From Chromatiales bacterium (GTDB taxonomy: Bacteria > Pseudomonadota > Gammaproteobacteria > Thiohalomonadales > Thiohalomonadaceae), in NCBI GenBank assembly GCA_029879245.1, contig JAOUQQ010000006.1, positions 1-54,708 on the forward strand: 54,708 nucleotides of DNA. The letters are read 5' to 3'. Shown here in pieces: positions 1 through 7,592 of the stretch. Position 1 is the stretch's first letter. Each line of letters opens with the position of its first letter. The notes under the pieces are model-generated. The model had not been told where the DNA came from, ran no database searches, and was given only the letters and a program-made list of their open reading frames with translations. The position numbers were made by a program, and so were the translations under genes.

Positions 1-38
1 TTATTTGAATGTAAGTCGATTCCGCAATATAGTGTCAT

Positions 39-107
39 GGCAGCCTCCAATGAAGTGTTTGTCGCCTTTCATTGTAGCCTCGCCCCGGCGGTGGGGCGGA
101 GGCTGCC
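39..107. repeat. Nested inverted repeat (Y-shaped structure)
   Basis: A perfect 10-bp outer inverted repeat, GGCAGCCTCC at 39-48 and GGAGGCTGCC at 98-107, encloses two smaller ones: AATGAA/TTCATT (49-54 and 68-73) and GCCCC/GGGGC (82-86 and 93-97). Together they can fold as a three-way junction in DNA or RNA. It lies just outside the 3' end of the first gene. I do not recognise the family. It could be a structured RNA, the 3' end of an upstream transcript, or a palindromic repeat. Confidence 0.45.
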
Positions 108-173
108 TTATGTTTATCAGGTCTTGCATTCACGCACGCAAAAGAAAAATGAGTCAGATTGTCCCCTATGTTC

Positions 174-1109
174 TTATTTTCCATTACACATATAATCCCA
201 GATACTGCCGTAACGCGGCAAGCCCAGATTGTTTAAGGGCGTCACATCATCGCGTATAGAGCAGGCATGATAATCAGAAGCGCAGAGAGAATCTTCATCA
301 TCGGTGTAAAATCTTTGTCCAATTAAATTACGATAGACTTCGATATTGTCGACGCCCATGCCCAACTGCTGCCAGTTAATATCTAGAAACGTTGCGCCGT
401 TAATCATCACATCATGCATATGGGTAAAACCATAAAAATCAGTAGTGGGTGTTTGGCTGGGATCAGATAACCAGGTTGCTGGAAAAGGGCCAGAAGTATG
501 ATCCCATGGTCCGGAAAACATACAGACACGATCCACGATTTTCTGCTTACCAATTAGCGCGGCCATCCCTGCGCCCTGAGAGAACCCACTAAAAACAATC
601 TTGTTATACAAAAGTACATCGGCATCGTAAAAAGCATCCCACTTTAAATGTTGCAACATTTTCAGCAGGCGATTATCAATACCATCTGCCACACTACTCA
701 CATAGGTTGATGACGGGGAACCAAATAGGCGATCCTGACGACTCTCTTTATAACAGGCATCCTCTTCGCCACACATGTCGGTAATAGAGTTACCGTTCTC
801 ATAAGCCAATACCACACCCTTCATACCTGCACTAGACATCGTTCTCAGAATTTTTTGATAATCGTCTGGTGGGCTCCCACTGCCGGGGAAAAATACAAAC
901 AGGCGTTCCTGACAAGGCGCATTAAGGCAGTCCAAAGCCAGATGATGACTGTCTGGCTGATAAAAAATCGCCGCATCCGTATCTGCAACGCGTATCGAGA
1001 TTATTTCTTGAGACGGTTCATTGCTGACATTATTCGCTGTAGACGAATTGTCACAACCGGAGAAAAGAGACAGAAGCAGGGTGATGAATAGTGAAGTTTG
1101 TATATTCAT
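174..1109 (-). CDS. Alpha/beta-hydrolase-like lipoprotein
   Basis: A 311-residue predicted lipoprotein. A hydrophobic signal ends in the lipobox-like LFSGC, with the lipidated Cys at residue 19. A nucleophile-elbow motif GFSQG lies near residues 175-179 (Ser177) after a beta-strand-like IVFS, and FFPGSGSP around residue 75 could form the oxyanion region. This suggests a serine hydrolase anchored in the envelope, perhaps an esterase or depolymerase. The catalytic Asp and His cannot be fixed from sequence alone, though HMHD near residue 230 is a candidate for the His. The start is ATG with no clear ribosome binding site. The substrate is unknown. The gene stands alone, followed on its upstream side by a transposase remnant. 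Confidence 0.6.
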   Translation of the reverse strand: MNIQTSLFITLLLSLFSGCDNSSTANNVSNEPSQEIISIRVADTDAAIFYQPDSHHLALDCLNAPCQERLFVFFPGSGSPPDDYQKILRTMSSAGMKGVVLAYENGNSITDMCGEEDACYKESRQDRLFGSPSSTYVSSVADGIDNRLLKMLQHLKWDAFYDADVLLYNKIVFSGFSQGAGMAALIGKQKIVDRVCMFSGPWDHTSGPFPATWLSDPSQTPTTDFYGFTHMHDVMINGATFLDINWQQLGMGVDNIEVYRNLIGQRFYTDDEDSLCASDYHACSIRDDVTPLNNLGLPRYGSIWDYMCNGK

Positions 1110-1183
1110 TACAATAGTTTAGCAAACAAAAGGCTTCAGCACTGAATAACAGGGTAAGGGAGCCTTCACAGGTAAACCGAGGT

Positions 1184-1226
1184 CGAAAACCGGGCTCAGA
1201 ACACAGTTTCCTCTAATATAGATCAC
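1184..1226 (+). repeat. Element-end repeat, copy 1
   Basis: This stretch contains CGGGCTCAGAACACAGT followed by TTCCTCTAATAT. A close copy in the same orientation occurs at 3071-3112 (CGGGGTCAGTACACAGT, then CTCCTCTAATAT). Each copy is followed roughly 65-85 bases later by the remains of an IS200-like transposase start, so this looks like the upstream end of a decayed REP-associated transposase element. Confidence 0.55.
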
Positions 1227-1266
1227 TTCTATAGTTAACGTCAGCGCAATCACATGGAGGTGGGAC

Positions 1267-1338
1267 GTGGCACGCAAACCAAGATTCATGATGCGTGGCA
1301 TACCTCAACACATCATTCAGCGTGATAATAGGGAATAG
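1267..1338 (+). pseudogene. Truncated REP-associated (IS200-like) transposase, N-terminal remnant
   Basis: Reading from GTG at 1267 gives a 23-residue peptide that begins MARKPRFMMRGIPQHIIQ and ends at TAG 1336-1338. This matches the start of REP-associated tyrosine transposases (typically MARKPR...PGxxxHVIxRGN). The HUH and catalytic Tyr parts are missing, so it is a dead fragment. GGAGG lies upstream as an old ribosome binding site. Confidence 0.6.
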
Positions 1339-1367
1339 ACACCGTTTTCCAAATCCCAAACACCCCT

Positions 1368-2792
1368 CTAATTAAACAGTACGTAGTCAACACCATCACG
1401 TATCTCTATATGAAAGTGATCGTGGTGTGCTGCGTTATAGTGTGGAGTTAATATCCAGTGAAAAAGGTTTTGATCAGCAACCTTGCAGATAAAATCTCTT
1501 AAGAAATGCTGTTTATCTGAGTCATTATCCCGTGGTTTACAAACTTCAGCTCTGTGACGGCGATCTTTCCAGTCACTGACTACCTCATAGGTTGTGCCAT
1601 CACGGGTAATTAACTTTGAGATATCAAGAGCCAGTGCATGATGATGACCACTTACCCTGCCTTTACCACCTACCTTCGCCCCCGGTGAGTAACTACGCAT
1701 GTGGTATACCGTACTAATATTTCTCTCTTTAAGTAGAGGTGATATCCCAATCAGAGCGACAGCCAGGCGGCAATCCATAACAGAAAAAGTTTTTGAGTTT
1801 CCAGTATGTCTATAGTGGATACCTGCTATGGGAGAGGTGAGCCTTATAGGGTATTTTACAGCATCCGATTTATTGGCCATTTCATATCGAACCCCGTTCT
1901 TGTTTAAAGTTTCAAAACACTCGACATTTTCCATCGAAATGATGCGCAATCCATTTATGCCAAGACTGTTATCAGCCAGGTAGATAGGATCTTTATAACG
2001 TTCGGCTGGATCAATCCCCTTTTCATTAATCAGATATTCAATAAAGTTCTCAATAAGAAGAGGCTCATCTTGACGCGCCCACCGCAATCTCTGATAAGCA
2101 ATCATGACAGGAGAGCGGCCTTCGGAATTTCTCGTGTTGACATCGGCGCCAAGCTCAACCAGTACACGGGCATTTGAGATGTGCCCATTTCTGATGGCAT
2201 GTTCAAGCGGCGTTGACTGGCTTGCATTTCTGGGAGGATTAACCTTTGCACCCTGTTTCACCAGAAAGGTGATGAGTCCACTTCTATTCTCAGTGCGGCC
2301 TGCTGCATCCTCTAACATCGAGGAAAGTGTTCGTGTGCCGGACTCCAGTGGTGCACCATTTGATATTGCATGCTGTATCGATACAACGTCGCCGTTATGG
2401 AGAGCCTGAACAAATTCAATTTCGGCCAGCTGATTTTTGGCGACATCTTTGACCTCGCGAGGGTGGTAAATGTTATTCACCATATTCCAGCTATATGACC
2501 AGCTATAACTGGTGTTTCCTTCCATCTTATAAACGGTTAATTTGTCACCTTTTAATGAACCTCTCTGATATTGTCCTAACTTAAACTCATGGTTCGTTAA
2601 TTGAATGGCAATAATATCACCATACTTAAATCCTTTTCCCCGGATTAATCTTTTAACACGTTGTCTATCGTCATCAGTATTGTAATGGTGTGATTCGCTA
2701 TAGCGTTGACCGCCAGATGGTCCGCTACAGGCACTGACTAATGAGAGCAGAAAGACAAGGATGATGCCAGATAGTATCCGCGAATGCTTCAT
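1368..2792 (-). CDS. Ankyrin-repeat lipoprotein with extensin/M15-like peptidase domain
   Basis: A 474-residue predicted lipoprotein. The ATG at 2792 is chosen because it opens a clean lipoprotein signal (hydrophobic run ending LVSAC, Cys22) and has a GGGGG stretch 8 bases upstream. A longer reading to 2882 would bury the signal. After a small beta-rich segment, about residues 125-240 hold ankyrin repeats (TPLEHAIRNGHISNARVLVE, then LGADVN). The C-terminal 140 residues resemble the extensin-like/M15 zinc peptidase fold: GHHHALALDI supplies a His and Asp, and HHDHFHIEI supplies a second metal-binding His. That family often acts on peptidoglycan peptides, so a cell-wall D,D- or L,D-peptidase role is possible but unproven. 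Two decayed copies of the same transposase element flank the gene. Confidence 0.6.
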   Translation of the reverse strand: MKHSRILSGIILVFLLSLVSACSGPSGGQRYSESHHYNTDDDRQRVKRLIRGKGFKYGDIIAIQLTNHEFKLGQYQRGSLKGDKLTVYKMEGNTSYSWSYSWNMVNNIYHPREVKDVAKNQLAEIEFVQALHNGDVVSIQHAISNGAPLESGTRTLSSMLEDAAGRTENRSGLITFLVKQGAKVNPPRNASQSTPLEHAIRNGHISNARVLVELGADVNTRNSEGRSPVMIAYQRLRWARQDEPLLIENFIEYLINEKGIDPAERYKDPIYLADNSLGINGLRIISMENVECFETLNKNGVRYEMANKSDAVKYPIRLTSPIAGIHYRHTGNSKTFSVMDCRLAVALIGISPLLKERNISTVYHMRSYSPGAKVGGKGRVSGHHHALALDISKLITRDGTTYEVVSDWKDRRHRAEVCKPRDNDSDKQHFLRDFICKVADQNLFHWILTPHYNAAHHDHFHIEIRDGVDYVLFN

Positions 2793-3203
2793 AAGTTTAA
2801 CCCCCGATTCTATATCTGCAGTCGTGCTAACGCCATGGAGCTTAACACTAAAAAGTTGACGACGCATATTATGAGAGAACAATAGAATAACCGGGGGTCA
2901 GAGTGAATTTGATTCAGATATACTCATAGCATGAACATCGAATAAGGAGGTGAGAGATCTGCCACGAATGGGTAATAATTAATTTTGCTATGACCCTAAA
3001 CATTTCGACCCCGTTTCCCGGTGTTGTTTGCGCCAATAGGTATTTATGCTTTAATAGTTGAGCGCAATAGTGAAAAAACGGGGTCAGTACACAGTCTCCT
3101 CTAATATTAGACTTAATTGAGTTCTGCCCCAAATATCCCAAATATCAGATCAATCCTTCATGCCGTGGTCTCCCTCAACTGGACTTCAATTTGGAACATT
3201 TAT
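2793..3203. other. Intergenic region with transposase-element relics
   Basis: No gene seen. It holds the promoter side of the ankyrin lipoprotein gene, a GGGGGTCAGAGTGAATT stretch (2893-2909) of the kind found at ends of REP-associated transposase elements, AAGGAGGTG at about 2943 resembling the transposase leader, and a second degenerate element copy at 3071-3190. Confidence 0.5.
3071..3112 (+). repeat. Element-end repeat, copy 2
   Basis: Direct-orientation copy of the repeat at 1184-1226: CGGGGTCAGTACACAGT followed by CTCCTCTAATAT. It is followed at about 3156-3185 by a sequence resembling the transposase start seen after copy 1 (ATGC, GTGG, then CCTCAAC), so both the end and the start of the dead transposase appear twice. 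Confidence 0.5.
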
Positions 3204-5624
3204 TTAGTCATAATAGTAGGGTGTCTTCGCAGTCCATGAGCTCTTGGGATATTTGCTGTGGAGTCTTTCGAACCAGTGTTTGCCCGGTTGACGCTCACCC
3301 TCGCCCCAGCATGAAAGACCGCCTGAGCCGACCTTGTCACACAACACCAGGAAATGGAGTGTCTTGGCTTCGACTTCAGAACTGATATTCTCGTAATGTT
3401 GCAGCGACTTCAGAAAGTAGGTGTATGATCCTTCATCACCGTTTGTCTGCACACATTCGTCGGTGTTTTCCAGGTAGCGTTGATGTATGATCGACCAGTG
3501 TTCAGGTTCACCGTGATGTGCCAGAAAGTAAGCAATATTCATATTTCCCTTTCCCTGATCTGTTCCTGTCGCAACCATCCTGACAGCGGTTCTGATCGAA
3601 GACAGTCTACCCAATGCACTGTCGTCATACTTGTCGAACAGGGCCTGTAGCTGGTGAATTTCCCCTGTAGTGAGGTATCTCATTGCGAGGTCATGCAGCA
3701 CCAGGGTACGCATCGATGAATTCAAATCGGCATCCAGTAATTTTTGATCTTCCTGCGTGCCGCACTGTGCTGATAGATAACCAACAAGGATGGCGTCGCG
3801 AATCCCGTATTGAGAACTCAGCAGGTCGGTTAATGAGCCGGTACGCATAATATTGGTAGCAATGGCAAGTTCGACATCGGTAGAGTACGGTAGAATCTGT
3901 TTGAGTTTTGACCACGCCTCATTGGCCTCGCTGTAACGACCTGCGTGCTCGAGTGCACGTGCCGTTAAAACGCCGTGATAGTCATCAAGCTGTGAATTGC
4001 GCTTGTGATTATTTTCAAAGAAGGTGATATTCCTCTGCTCATAGGCCTCAATTGCCGCCTTAAGATAATCCAGCTCTGAGGCGATTGTGGCCAGTTCCCT
4101 GTTTGCCGAGAGATCAATCCTGCTAAGGGTGGCTTGTAGCCGGTCAACTGAGGTCAGCTCATCGTCCTGTACATAAATGGTGTACTCATTAAGCAGTGAG
4201 GCCACCTTGTGCCTGTCTTGTGAATTTAGTGTGCTTTGATACGATAGCGTTACAAGTGATGCCTCAAGCGCCTCATCAAGTAGTTTCAGGTAGATCTCTT
4301 TATTACCGCGAAGAAGTTCCACACGACGCAACAACCCGCGAGCAGAGTTTAGATAGGGACCCTCAGGGTAGTGTGTAATGTAGGAGTTGAAAGCATCATA
4401 TGCGCCATTCAGTAGTTGAATTTGATCTGGCCGCAGTTTACTGAAGGAATCCCACTCCTTCTGTGCAGCCAGTAAATAGCTGCGTGCAATTAGGTAACGG
4501 CTTGTCTGTGACAACCATCCTTTGCCACGCTGTGCAACCTGCATATAGTGACTTGCAGCCTGCTCATAGTTACCACTATAAAAATGCGTCAGTGCATGCA
4601 TGTAAAGCAGGTGAGGATCTATGACATCTGGTGCACCGGTAGCCTCTGGTGGAGTCTTTGCATTTGCGCAATCTATGAGCATCGCAATGCGCCATGCCAC
4701 AAGGAGTCGATAGGCATTGTCGTTGAGTGAGCTGACCTTAGCCGCAGAACGTATCAGGGATAAGGCATTCTCTGGTGTATTACTGGCACAGTATCCCCAG
4801 CTGTAACGGTCGTAGTCGGGTTTGTCGACTACATAGCGCTGCCGGCTATCACCTTTTGCAGGAGCAAGTTTGTCAATCGCAATGGCAAGCTCTATCTCAC
4901 TCTTCTCCTGGCTATCATTCGCGACCCGCTGTGCCAATGTACGTGCCCCGTCATAGTCACCCTCATGATACAGCACTAACGCCTCTACCAATGCCGCATA
5001 ATGGTGCAGTTGAGGGTGATCGCGTAATTGTGTAAACAGCTCATCATCACGTGGAGCAACATAGTCCTGTACATTCTGGCGACGCTGAAGTTGTGTGTAA
5101 TATTCTGCTTTGACATCGCACATCCAGACCACGTTACGTACAACTTTATCCAGCCACTCCGTATACATTTTCTCCCTGCCACCTTTGCCCTCTGGAATAG
5201 TATCCCATTGATTGTATCTGGCGTGTAAATTTCCTCTTTCGCGGCTCATAATTATGAGTTTGCTGTACTTGACCTCATCCAGCATCTTTCTTATCTCGTG
5301 GTTGCCTCGTAACGGACAGCGATCAAGAATTGAGTTGCCGCTATATTCACTACCGGTTTGAACGAATTCAATTGTTCTACCGGCTGTGCTGGTAATCGCA
5401 TTAATCTCTGCCAGGACATCGATTGATGGCTCATCCTGCCACCTGAGCTCGGCAATACCTAACGCATTCAATACATGTCGTGAATTAATGGTGGTGCTAA
5501 CCGCCGGGTCATATTTCAACGACAGCTCCAGATAAGAATCTTCATCATATTCCGGGCCACACCCCCAGGCGATTCCGAACATCAGCAACAAAAAGGCAAT
5601 TCCGTATGAGCTTTTAGTTGTCAC
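3204..5624 (-). CDS. Large TPR-like lipoprotein, function unknown
   Basis: An 806-residue predicted lipoprotein. The signal ends IAWGC (Cys22). Most of the rest is helical and full of TPR-like patterns (for example YMHALTHFYSGNYEQAASHY and ALEHAGRYSEANEAWSKLK), so it is probably a periplasmic or outer-membrane-anchored protein-binding scaffold. The start is GTG at 5624, with GAGG 8 bases upstream. It begins 2 bases after the stop of the DUF3142 gene, so the two are almost certainly translated from one mRNA and likely act together. No enzyme motif was seen. The specific function is unknown. Confidence 0.65.
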   Translation of the reverse strand: MTTKSSYGIAFLLLMFGIAWGCGPEYDEDSYLELSLKYDPAVSTTINSRHVLNALGIAELRWQDEPSIDVLAEINAITSTAGRTIEFVQTGSEYSGNSILDRCPLRGNHEIRKMLDEVKYSKLIIMSRERGNLHARYNQWDTIPEGKGGREKMYTEWLDKVVRNVVWMCDVKAEYYTQLQRRQNVQDYVAPRDDELFTQLRDHPQLHHYAALVEALVLYHEGDYDGARTLAQRVANDSQEKSEIELAIAIDKLAPAKGDSRQRYVVDKPDYDRYSWGYCASNTPENALSLIRSAAKVSSLNDNAYRLLVAWRIAMLIDCANAKTPPEATGAPDVIDPHLLYMHALTHFYSGNYEQAASHYMQVAQRGKGWLSQTSRYLIARSYLLAAQKEWDSFSKLRPDQIQLLNGAYDAFNSYITHYPEGPYLNSARGLLRRVELLRGNKEIYLKLLDEALEASLVTLSYQSTLNSQDRHKVASLLNEYTIYVQDDELTSVDRLQATLSRIDLSANRELATIASELDYLKAAIEAYEQRNITFFENNHKRNSQLDDYHGVLTARALEHAGRYSEANEAWSKLKQILPYSTDVELAIATNIMRTGSLTDLLSSQYGIRDAILVGYLSAQCGTQEDQKLLDADLNSSMRTLVLHDLAMRYLTTGEIHQLQALFDKYDDSALGRLSSIRTAVRMVATGTDQGKGNMNIAYFLAHHGEPEHWSIIHQRYLENTDECVQTNGDEGSYTYFLKSLQHYENISSEVEAKTLHFLVLCDKVGSGGLSCWGEGERQPGKHWFERLHSKYPKSSWTAKTPYYYD

Positions 5625-5626
5625 TT

Positions 5627-6313
5627 TTAGTTCCTCACATTTAAGAACAGCATGGAGCCGCGATAATTATTGCCAGTAGCTATGCGCATTGACGAGAAAT
5701 CAGTGTGCCTTGTTATTCCAAGCCTGTACGTGTACGGAAAATTAATTAGCCGTTGTGTTAATCGTTGTGTATCTGGAAGAGGGGTGTAATCCTGATAGAG
5801 CTGGAAGGCGATGTAATCTAGCTCGTTTGCAAGACGCTCTACCCCACGAGGGTTATCCTCATACCATGTAACAAGGCCGGTGGCGCTAAGGTGTACCTGC
5901 GGCATTTCCCCTTTCAGAGTGCGTACCATAGCGGCATACTCGGTTAGGGCAGATGAGGGGGAGTCGTAATCCAGCTGTATATGCTGAATATCGATGCCGT
6001 GATGGCGCCACTGGGTTATGGCATAGGAGATCTGGGCAGCCAGGTAAGCAGTATCAACCAACCCATTCAGGCGAAACAGAAGTACCAGCTCACGACCATC
6101 TATCTTTACGGGTTGAATACCGCGCTTAACAAACCTTGGGGACTCCTCGGCATAAAAGTCACCCTGGTAGAGAACCCACTCCCGGCAGGTGTCAGCCAGC
6201 GTGAGATCGCTTGACCTCCATATCCAGCATGCGTTGGGCCTTGTTTGTGTTACTGCTCCTGAGACATTTAACAGCAGAGATAACAGCAACAAGATGGTTA
6301 TTCGGCGAATCAT
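5627..6313 (-). CDS. DUF3142 family exported protein
   Basis: A 228-residue protein with an N-terminal signal peptide (MIRRITILLLLSLLLNVSGA). The body matches the DUF3142 pattern, probably a TIM-barrel-like fold related to glycoside hydrolases: IQHIQLDYDSPS near the middle, a strand-end LSATGLVTWYED, and LDYIAFQLYQDY. The acidic residues of the LDYDSP motif sit where such barrels place catalytic or ligand residues, but no activity is known. It is the first gene of a two-gene operon with the TPR lipoprotein. The start is ATG with a weak AGAAAG upstream. Confidence 0.65.
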   Translation of the reverse strand: MIRRITILLLLSLLLNVSGAVTQTRPNACWIWRSSDLTLADTCREWVLYQGDFYAEESPRFVKRGIQPVKIDGRELVLLFRLNGLVDTAYLAAQISYAITQWRHHGIDIQHIQLDYDSPSSALTEYAAMVRTLKGEMPQVHLSATGLVTWYEDNPRGVERLANELDYIAFQLYQDYTPLPDTQRLTQRLINFPYTYRLGITRHTDFSSMRIATGNNYRGSMLFLNVRN

Positions 6314-6441
6314 CCGTGTCTTTCTAATTATAAAAAAGAGTAGATTAATTACTTATGCCATATGTTAGAAGTGCGTTGCAAGAAAAAAGAGCCTGTGCCC
6401 TTTTTATCTATCTGAATTAATTCAATACACAAGGCTGACAA

Positions 6442-6477
6442 GGAGGTGAAATATTGTACGAAAACCAAGATTGACCA
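6442..6477 (+). repeat. Third transposase-leader relic
   Basis: AGGAGGTG followed, nine bases on, by TACGAAAACCAAGATT resembles the leader and first codons of the dead transposase at 1255-1287 (GGAGGTG, then CACGCAAACCAAGATT). The reading frame (RKPRL) breaks down at once. It lies upstream of the methyltransferase gene. Confidence 0.4.
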
Positions 6478-6584
6478 CCGCGAATTTCACAGAGAATACG
6501 CAATGGGGCAATAATTGTGAGCTCGCTTATTATGTGAAGTCATATAAGACAGACCGCTACTCCACGATACGGAACACCTAAATT

Positions 6585-7469
6585 ATGTTGTATAGTACGG
6601 CCACTATTCCAACCAGCTATACGCACATTATGCCCGGCTACTACCTTCATATCATCAATGCCAATCAGGCGCTTGAGGCCATTGCCAAAGGTGAGTCCTG
6701 TGTGCGGCTATCCACTGACCTGAATCTTACGGAACGGGACTTTGTGATAACAGAGCAGGGTCTGGTGCTTGATGAGGAGAACCGACTCTCCATTGCTGAA
6801 CTCAAACGAATCGCCAAGAAGAGCCAGCGAATCACACTCTGCCGTGATGGTGAAATGATTGCACTTGAAGACCGCAGCGAGGGGTATTACAAGCTCGTTC
6901 CCACGGAGGGTGCGCCGCTGCTGGAGATCAGCGGCGTGAAGATGCACATCTCCAAAGGGACCGACCCCTTTGCGAGCGCCTCAGAGATGGCGCAACAGGC
7001 GGTGCGCAAGGGTGACCGGGTGCTGGACTGCTGTAGCGGTCTGGGCTACGCCGCCATCGCGGCCCACAGACTCGGTGCAAGCGAGGTGCTGACCATTGAG
7101 CTGAGCAGAGTTGTGATGGGGTTGCGCGCGCAGAACCCCTGGTCAAACGATCTAGGGCATGAGGGGATTGTGCAACGTCATGGCAATAGCTTAGAGCTGA
7201 TAGCTACCATGGCGGCGGACTCCTTCGATTCTGTCATTCATGACCCACCACGCTTTTCCCTCGCCGGGGAGCTCTATAGCGAAGCGTTCTATCGGCAGAT
7301 CTACCGCGTGCTTCGCCGTGACGGAAGGCTTTTTCATTACACCGGCAATCCACATGTCGTAAAGAAGGGGAGCAGCTTTGTTGACGGTGTCATTCGTCGG
7401 CTCAATGCGGCCGGCTTCAGGCATGTGGTAAAAGTTGAGCATCTGATGGGGGTCAGTGCGCAGAAATAA
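6585..7469 (+). CDS. SAM-dependent methyltransferase, COG2521-like
   Basis: A 294-residue cytoplasmic protein. Residues from about 130 form a class I Rossmann methyltransferase: VLDCCSGLGYAAIAA is the SAM-binding motif I, EVLTIELS has the acidic residue at the end of strand 2, and FDSVIHDPPRFS is a motif IV of the (D/N)PP type, as seen in enzymes that methylate amino groups or nucleic-acid bases. About 120 residues of N-terminal domain precede it. The family resembles predicted methyltransferases of COG2521, otherwise common in archaea, and the substrate is unknown. ATG 6585 is used. Met17 (6633) is an alternative. It is monocistronic. Confidence 0.65.
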   Translation: MLYSTATIPTSYTHIMPGYYLHIINANQALEAIAKGESCVRLSTDLNLTERDFVITEQGLVLDEENRLSIAELKRIAKKSQRITLCRDGEMIALEDRSEGYYKLVPTEGAPLLEISGVKMHISKGTDPFASASEMAQQAVRKGDRVLDCCSGLGYAAIAAHRLGASEVLTIELSRVVMGLRAQNPWSNDLGHEGIVQRHGNSLELIATMAADSFDSVIHDPPRFSLAGELYSEAFYRQIYRVLRRDGRLFHYTGNPHVVKKGSSFVDGVIRRLNAAGFRHVVKVEHLMGVSAQK

Positions 7470-7592
7470 TCGAAACTAAAGGGGAGCGGATTAATATTGC
7501 CAGGCGTAAAAATTGGCCTATATAAGATAAACTGACCTGAAGTGGCTAATATTTCATCCCTCCGTATCCTTTTGAACTGAAATATTATATTT

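Noticed and set aside
1119-1301. Minus-strand frame sharing RGNCVLSP with one at 2914-3141
   Set aside because: The similarity comes from the repeated element itself read backwards; no start signal or gene family.
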